Positions 58,247 through 64,000 of a stretch of 64,000 nt of DNA are shown piece by piece (positions within the stretch are counted from its first letter, which is position 1; every line of letters begins with the position of its first letter). The notes under the pieces are model-generated. The model saw only the letters and a list, made by a program, of their open reading frames with translations. It did not search any database and was not told where the DNA came from. Source of the DNA: Tretioscincus oriximinensis (Eukaryota > Chordata > Lepidosauria > Squamata > Gymnophthalmidae); contig JAJVDF010000132.1 of the NCBI GenBank assembly GCA_022410635.1, positions 2,324,540 through 2,388,539 of the forward strand. Direction: 5' to 3'. Position numbers and translations under genes: made by a program.

Positions 58247-58627
58247 TTATCCCCAACATGGAATTTGCTTTTTTTGCTGCTGCTCACAATCCCTTTCCTG
58301 CTCTGTCTTGGAAAGCTTGGTTCTCATTAGTTGGCAGTAGTAACTGCGGTTCTTTGCCCCAATATGCATGACCTTGCACGTGCTTAAATTGAAGTGCATT
58401 TGCCACTTTGATGCCCACTCACCCAATTTCAATAGATTCTTCTGAAACTCCTTGGAATCATGTTCAGTTTTCACTAGCCTGAACAGTTTAGTGTCGTCAG
58501 CGAACTTGGCTACTTCACTATTTACCTCAGCATCCAGATCATTTATGAACATATTGAAAAGCAAGGGTCCCAGTACAGATCCCTGGGGTACCCCATTTCT
58601 TACCTCTTTCCACTCAGAGAACTCCAT
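58247..58627 (-). pseudogene. CR1-A RT core piece
   Basis: Contains GVPQGSVLGPLLFNMFINDL and FADDTKLFR (catalytic box) followed by EWASKWQMHFNLSTCKVMHI. It breaks where a short deletion near 58285 changes frame. Together with 58696-58968 and 59026-59292 it is one original ORF2, now in at least three frames. Confidence 0.88.
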
Positions 58628-58695
58628 TTATTACTACCCTCTGTTTTCTATATTTTATCCAGTTTTCAATCCAGGACAAAACCTGTCCTCTAATA

Positions 58696-59292
58696 TCATG
58701 AGTGATCCCCTTTTTCCACATGTTTATTAACACATTCAAAGAATTCTAGCAAGTTAGTAAGGCATGATTTGTCTTTGCAGAAGCCATGCTGAGTTTCATT
58801 CAGCAATGCGTGCTTCTCCATGTGTTTAGTAATTTTGTCCTTAATTATGGTTTNCAACACTTTACCTGGAATTGATGTTAAACTGATGGGTCTATAATTT
58901 CCAGGATCACCCCTGGATCCTTTTTTGAAGATTGGTGTTACGTTAGCTACTCTCCAATCTACTGCCACTGCCTGATCTTAATGAAAGATTAAATATTTTG
59001 GTTAGAAGTTCAGCAATTTCACATTTCAGTTCTTTAAGAATCCTTGGAAGAATGCCACNCAACCCTGTGGATTTATGTTCAGCTTATTAAGGCTAGCAAG
59101 GACCTCCTCCCTTGTAATCTCTATGCAATTTAATTCCTCTTGTATTCTTCCTGAGAAGACTAAATCTGTTGCAGGTAAATTCCCTTTGTCTTCTTCAGTA
59201 AAAACTAGAGCAAAAAATTCATTTAATCCCTCTGCAATCTCCATGTCCTCCTTGATTATCTCCTTTTGTCCATTGCTTTCTAGTGGTCTCAC
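58696..59292 (-). pseudogene. CR1-A linker and RT N-terminal pieces
   Basis: 59292-59026 encodes the linker with LNEFFALVFTEEDKGN and EITREEVLASLNKLNI. 58968-58696 encodes NVTPIFKKGSRGDPGNYRPI and NETQHGFCKDKSCLTNLLEF. The pieces are separated by a frameshift, and the second ends at the deletion that removed motif A. Confidence 0.87.
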
Positions 59293-59440
59293 TGCTTTCT
59301 TGGTAGAATTCCTATTTTTGATGTATCTGAAGAAGTCCTTATTATTTCCTTTAATATTCTTTGCAATGTGCTTTTCAATGTTTTTCTTTGCATCCCTGAC
59401 TACCCCATTGCATTTGGTTTGCCACAGTTTGTGCTCCCTG

Positions 59441-59935
59441 GGGAAGAGGGGCTAGAGCCCGCTGCATTACCAACACACCAGGCTAATTCTATTAGTATAT
59501 TGTTAATAACCTTTGCTTAGTGGATTGCAGCTAGGTTCAGACATTAGCAGGACTCAAAAAATTAGCAGAACTCAAGCGTCATACTGTTTTGGCTATCTGC
59601 CATGTGTCATGGGCTTATGGAAAGAGTATCTGGAGAAGAGTGTGGAATAATGCACTCCTCAATATGTTGGTTTTGGTGTCCATGAGTGGTCTTTTGCCAC
59701 CAGAGCAGTGGAGTGGTACAGCCATAAAATGTTTCACTCCTTGCTCTTTGCAAAAGAAATTGGCCAGTGAGGGACATTGATGCACTTAATGGCCACCCAA
59801 GGAAAAGCTCTTCTTGATGCAGTAGACCCTTGAATTGCATGTCCTAANATATTTATTATCAAACTTTATACCATTACCTTAACATACTTATATGATTCAA
59901 ATCATAAAGCAATGTTAAAACATAAGCTTCAGGCA
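59441..59935. other. No recognisable gene or repeat
   Basis: No family recognised. A minus-strand 77-codon frame (59607-59840) shows no motif I know. Confidence 0.3.
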
Positions 59936-59939
59936 ATTT

Positions 59940-60150
59940 CAGAGACATAGCCGTGTTAGTCTAGTAGAAANTCCAGCAAAGGAGCTAGTAGCTCTTTGAG
60001 ACTAACTTGAGAAAAGTAGGTGACAGAAGCTTTCGTAGACACATTTAATTAGTCCCTCAGCATCTGAAGAAGTAGACATGTCTACGAAAGCTTGTGCTAC
60101 CCACTTTTCTCAAGTTAGTCTCAATGTGCTACTAGCTCCTTTGATAAGCT
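59940..60150. mobile_element. Foldback DNA element, internally deleted
   Basis: Arms 59978-60040 and 60080-60142 are reverse complements with a few mismatches (AAAGGAGCTAGTAGC outermost, AAGCTTTCGTAGAC innermost). The spacer holds CCCTCAGCATCTGAAGAAGT. The same arm and spacer, differently arranged, begin at 63671. Comparable AGCCGTGTTAGTCT...GAAAGCTT repeats are widespread in reptile genomes; I do not assign a superfamily. Confidence 0.75.
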
Positions 60151-60526
60151 TCAGTGTCTATAATTGCTGAAGATCATTGTCCTTGTTCAGCTCCCGGGAA
60201 CTATATGGATAAATGCTACTTTGACTTGTATTTGCTTGTCACAGATTTTTCAAGGACATTCCAGTAGTCTCCTTGACCTCATCCGTCCATCTTGGCTATT
60301 TTGCTCTTCTTAATTTGCTTTCCTCGACTTGGTCAAGAAATATATTTCCTTTTCCTTTTCTGTTGCCACCAGATAGCAGCAATTTCTCAGGGGTGGGATT
60401 TTATATGATCCAGAACATATTTTCTTCCTTCAGTGCATGATAGTGGTTGCCATATCCATAAATTCAGAGCACCTATCGTATTGCTCAGTCTCAGTTTTAC
60501 ACTAGAAAGACCAATCTTTTCCAAAG

Positions 60527-60608
60527 ACATTGGAAAAAATATTTCACAGAGAAAAACAGTCAGAATAATTTCTGACTATTTTTCTCTGTGAAATATTTTT
60601 CCCAATGT
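60527..60608. repeat. 82-bp near-perfect hairpin
   Basis: Arms of 38 bases (60527-60564 and 60571-60608) pair with two mismatches around a 6-base loop ATAATT. AT-rich, with AAATATTTCACAGAG at the core. No flanking duplication was recognised. Confidence 0.85.
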
Positions 60609-60754
60609 GATCCTATATATTTTTCAGATAATAGTTATTTTTTCATATTTAAAATTATTATTGTTTCAACATCTCACCTGAATTTCTGCTGCCATATCTT
60701 TTAATCTCACTGTTCTTATGATGTTCTTGCTCTCTATATAGAAAATATATGACT

Positions 60755-61085
60755 GCAACTCAATAAATTAGAATATTATGGAAAAGTTAATTTATTTCAG
60801 TAATTTAATTCAGATAGTGAAAAAGGTATTATATGTATTTATTACACACACAGTGATCTATTTCTAGTGTTCATTTCTTTTAATGTTTATGTCATCTAAC
60901 AATGATGATAATGGCTTACAAATAATATAAACCTAAAAGTCTCCAAAATTAGAATATTGTATAGATTCATTATGTAATCAAATAAATGAACAGTTGACAT
61001 AGATCACTGTGTGTGCAGTTAATCTGTATATGAGTTTCACTATTTGAATTACTGAAATTAACACTTTCATGGTATTCTGACCCAC
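60755..61085. mobile_element. MITE with long, diverged terminal inverted repeats
   Basis: The left arm runs from CTCAATAAATTAGAATATTA to ACACACACAGTGATCTAT (about 60873). The right half (61005-61085) is its reverse complement, with GATCACTGTGTGTGC and GTGTTAATTTCAGTAATT on the complementary strand. The centre has no coding potential. A half copy is at 52905-53010. Confidence 0.7.
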
Positions 61086-61311
61086 TTTCCCATCAGCCAT
61101 TTGGTTTGCTGGTTGTCAAGAGGAAATGCAGAAGTTGTTTCCACCATGCTGTTGGATAGTTTGTTGTCAATATTAGTCTCCTTCATCTTTTGATCTTGCA
61201 CTTACTCACCCAAACCTTTCACAATAAGCTTATAATTTCCCCCCAAGGTGAATAAATAATCCAGTAAATTGTCTTTAAAAGCCAAAACTTGTTGGTTTAT
61301 ATAACAACTTA

Positions 61312-61719
61312 AGTACATAAGAACATAAGAAGAGCCATACTGGATCAGGCCACAGCCCATCAAGTCCAGCATTNTGTGCCACACAGAGGCCCACCAGATG
61401 CCCCTGGGCAGCCTGAACAGAGGAAAGCAAAATATGCTCCTGTTCATGACTCCCCGCAAATGGTATTTCAGGAGTCCTGCCTGTGGCTCCATCCCGGAGG
61501 CAACATCCAGACATCCACCCTAGTAACCATTTATACCTTTGGTGTCCATAAACTTGTCTAGACCTGTCTTGAAACTATCCAGGCTCTTAGCTACCACCAC
61601 CTCTTCAGGAAGTAAATTCCACAGGCCGATGACCCTCTGGGTGAAAACTTGGTGTGGCAAATACGACAAAAAATCAACTTGTAAATGGTAATGCAACCCT
61701 GTTGTTTCTATTGTTAAGA
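61312..61719 (-). mobile_element. CR1 lineage A 3' part with hybrid segment
   Basis: Inverted TTCTTATG octamers at about 61317-61332, CR1-A 3' UTR and the end of ORF2 to 61644. Then 61645-61719 is the non-standard segment shared with 57851-57922. Unrelated DNA follows. Confidence 0.9.
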
Positions 61720-62004
61720 GTGTAGGATTTGCATGAGGATAGTCCTTTGAATGTCTGAAGGCGCGGGCATTCCAGCTCACCCTACTTTAACTCTAGGCTT
61801 CTCGTGTTTCTTATTGTTCAGCTACCATTCCTTGTCTCAAGCAAATAATGTCTTCCTCCCATACAGTTCCTACTTCTGATCCATGTACTGCCTTCCTCTT
61901 CAGGCTTCACTGAATTTTATTCATTCTTTTATTTAATTTGCTTTTAAAATCAATATAAAATTTACATATTGAAAATAATGTGGGGAGGGGATGCTCTTTT
62001 CTTA

Positions 62005-62320
62005 GCCAAAGGCCAGAGTGTACTTACAGGCCTCCAAAGTGTATGAAATGAGGGTTCCAGGAGTCTCTGGGAAAAGAGTTTCCCATATTTGGAACAGTCT
62101 CCCCCTCGAGGTGCGTCTATCATCATCGTTGTATTCTTTTAGAAGGTCCTTGAAGACGCACCTCTTTTGCCTGGCCTTTGGCCATCTCTATCCCTACTTT
62201 TAATATTGTTTTATACTTTAATTTTTGTATTGATGTTTTACTGTTTTTGCCGCCCTGAGACCTTCGGGTATAGGGCGGGGTATAAGTATAAATAAATAAA
62301 TAAATAAATAAATAAATATT
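62005..62320 (+). mobile_element. L2 LINE 3' end
   Basis: The frame at 62018-62203 ends with GKRVSHIWNSLPLEVRLSSS and FRRSLKTHLFCLAF, the L2 C-terminus. It is followed by CCGCCCTGAGACCTTCGGG, TATAGGGCGGGGTATAAG and (AAAT)n to about 62320. Confidence 0.85.
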
Positions 62321-63660
62321 TAAGGGCCCCCAGTGCGACGGACGGCCACCCTTTTGACTAGTGAGGGTGGCAAATCGTGAGGTACAGGCAGGTGGATACA
62401 GGAGGCGGAGTTCCTTTAGATATGTAAAATCCAAATCATTGGGCTGAGGAATAAATTTGGCAAGCTGCCCAAGCAGCCATTCCAGTCAACACCAGCTGCA
62501 GCTTCCAAGTGTGTTACAACGGAGGAAATTTGAATCAATGACAACATTATATTTTTGGCCGGGGTGTGGGGTCTTCGTTCACCTTTCCAGAGCTTGGAGT
62601 TTTAGAAAAGTTGGGTTGGGAAGGAAACAGCATAAGAAAAGAGACGTGCTAACAAGAATTGCAGGCATTGAGAATTAAATCCCATCATTTCTTAGACAAT
62701 AAGAAAATTCCTCTCAAAATACACACCAGTGGCTGGTAAAGCAGCATGCAAGATGCATAAGTTTAGTTCTCACAAAATATGCCTGCATGAAAATGATTAC
62801 TGGTAATTTCCAGAACTTGCTCAGGGCTCGATTGTGACCGTGGTTCAGGTCAGGATATTTTTTTAGTGTTCGCCATGTTTCGAGGCAAAGCACTAACCAT
62901 TGGGATCAGAAACACTGACTAAACCTCACAGTCACAATGGAATGATCCCAGTAACTTGTAGGCTTGTAAAACACTTCTTGGGATTCTGTGGTGACAGCAT
63001 AAAATGATTTGAGCTTTCTGCATTAGTGGGTTGTGAAATTACCAGGATATTTAGGTGGAATTATAGGTTTATAATTCATGGCCGCTTGATGTTCGCCTGA
63101 TACATGTACGTGAGCATTCGGGACATATAACTCATTTCCCTATTGAAAGCTTGCAAAATGTCACCTGGCAATGCAATTACACTGATTTTAGCACACATCA
63201 CACTTTGCAAATAATGTTTTGGTGAAAACGTCTTAGAATTGATGGAGGTGGCATGATTGCTTGAAAATTATTCTGTGAAACCACAAAAAGCACTTTGTGC
63301 TTCTTTCATACAGCAACAAAAAAACCATACCGTAGGTAAAATGGCTTTTACAGACACTGTATTAACAGCACAGCATGCCAAGCAGACTCAGGATGGCCCG
63401 CTTCTATACCCCAGGTGAGAGGCAAGCAGAAACAAATAAAACAAAAAGACGGTGCACCTTCGGCCACAGGGGCCTCATCTCCCCTATGGCAGGCCTGGGT
63501 GAAACTCAGATTACCATTGATGAGAGTTACCTAGGTTCACTGGCATGCGCAAAAAAACAAAAAAAGGCTAATCAAGAACAGAAGATTTGCCGTCTAGAGT
63601 CAATGCTGCTAAAAGCTACCTGTACTTAAATTCCCTTTGCATTTTAGCGCATTGTGTTTA
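62321..63660. other. No recognisable gene or repeat
   Basis: Unique-looking sequence. An 84-codon frame at 63375-63629 has no splice context or recognised motif. Confidence 0.35.
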
Positions 63661-63670
63661 TCTATGCAGC

Positions 63671-64000
63671 AAAGGAGCTAGCAGCACTTTGAGACTAACT
63701 TGAGAAAAGTGGTTGGCATAAGCTTTCGTAGACTGGTTGACTTCTTCAGATGCTGAGGGACTCATGTCAGGGTCAGGTATTTATAGGGAAATGAGTATGG
63801 GAGAAGACAAAGCCTATGCAACTGTACGGAGGGGTTGAATTGCAGGTAAATAGCAGGAACTAATCTCCTTAAAAAACAGGTAAATAGCAGGAACTAATCT
63901 CCTTGTGTGAAAATGTCCCTGGGGCAACAAGGTGCAATGTCTGGTAGAGAATCAATCAAATACTTAACAGGTGTCATAAAAATGTATAGTTGGCCAGGAA
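63671..64000 (+). mobile_element. Longer relative of the foldback element at 59940-60150, cut by the window end
   Basis: AAAGGAGCTAGCAGCACTTT, TTGAGAAAAGTGG, AAGCTTTCGTAGACT and CTTCTTCAGATGCTGAGGGA match the deleted copy, followed by about 230 bases of new interior. A 28-base unit CAGGTAAATAGCAGGAACTA... occurs twice at 34-bp spacing (63843-63870 and 63877-63904). The other end lies outside the window. Confidence 0.65.

Larger units (their letters stand above)
57555..59440 (-). mobile_element. CR1 lineage A, long copy with internal deletion and hybrid segment
   Basis: Runs on the minus strand from the linker (MRPLESNGQKEIIKED, about 59290) through RT to the 3' UTR at 57555. A CR1 stretch is replaced at 57851-57922 by sequence also found at 61645-61719. 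About 77 bases equivalent to 5426-5502 of the long copy are deleted at 58705, removing RT motif A with its catalytic Asp and shifting the frame. The terminal octamers are missing. Confidence 0.92.

Overview
This window is non-coding, repeat-dense vertebrate DNA. It most resembles a squamate reptile (lizard, gecko or snake), inferred from the repeat mix: two CR1 LINE lineages, L2 and L1 LINEs, a third non-LTR LINE, tRNA-derived SINEs with Sauria/BovB-like or L2-like tails, and many small cut-and-paste elements. There are no bacterial operons, rRNA genes, convincing tRNA genes or CRISPR arrays. The only candidate host-gene sequence is a 123-bp, 41-codon open segment with splice sites on both sides at 7402-7524 (+). 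The window is therefore best read as intronic or intergenic. Scattered single N bases and a 265-bp N gap (12628-12892) mark it as draft assembly.

Layout. 1-3200: a 174-bp direct duplication, an LTR (861-1190), a hAT-like element holding a large palindrome (1966-2577), and a 188-bp hAT element with a perfect 8-bp target duplication (2613-2800). 4914-6732: a 5'-truncated CR1 copy with a 509-codon intact reverse-transcriptase frame, the best-preserved protein here. 7402-7524: the candidate exon. 8916-16990: a SINE, CR1 pieces on both strands, L2 3' ends and a 68-bp hairpin. 17067-17419: a second LTR related to the first. 19751-22350: a SINE abutting a decayed non-CR1 LINE (endonuclease and RT on the minus strand), interrupted by an unassigned block. 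25140-30580: a Ty3/Gypsy-like gag zinc-knuckle remnant, then several L1 pieces on the minus strand. 31650-37460: SINEs and a triple nested insertion of CR1, a foldback MITE and another CR1. 39164-41436: a CR1 copy split by a mariner-type MITE, next to a second foldback MITE. 47347-51236: three CR1 copies. 53700-54490: an L2 3' end with a 189-codon frame. 54824-55015: the third foldback MITE. 56573-59440: two CR1 copies of different lineages facing each other. 59930-61090 and 63671-64000: foldback and long-inverted-repeat DNA elements.

How the parts relate. The LINEs encode, or once encoded, endonuclease and RT, and SINE tails resemble LINE 3' ends as expected for trans-mobilisation. The MITEs have terminal inverted repeats but no transposase in the window. 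I found no convincing new multi-gene system. The most useful leads are the candidate exon, a three-copy foldback MITE family with TAGG...CCTA ends and 7-8 bp target duplications, two isolated long hairpins, a CR1 hybrid segment shared by two copies, and a snap-back junction at a CR1 5' end.
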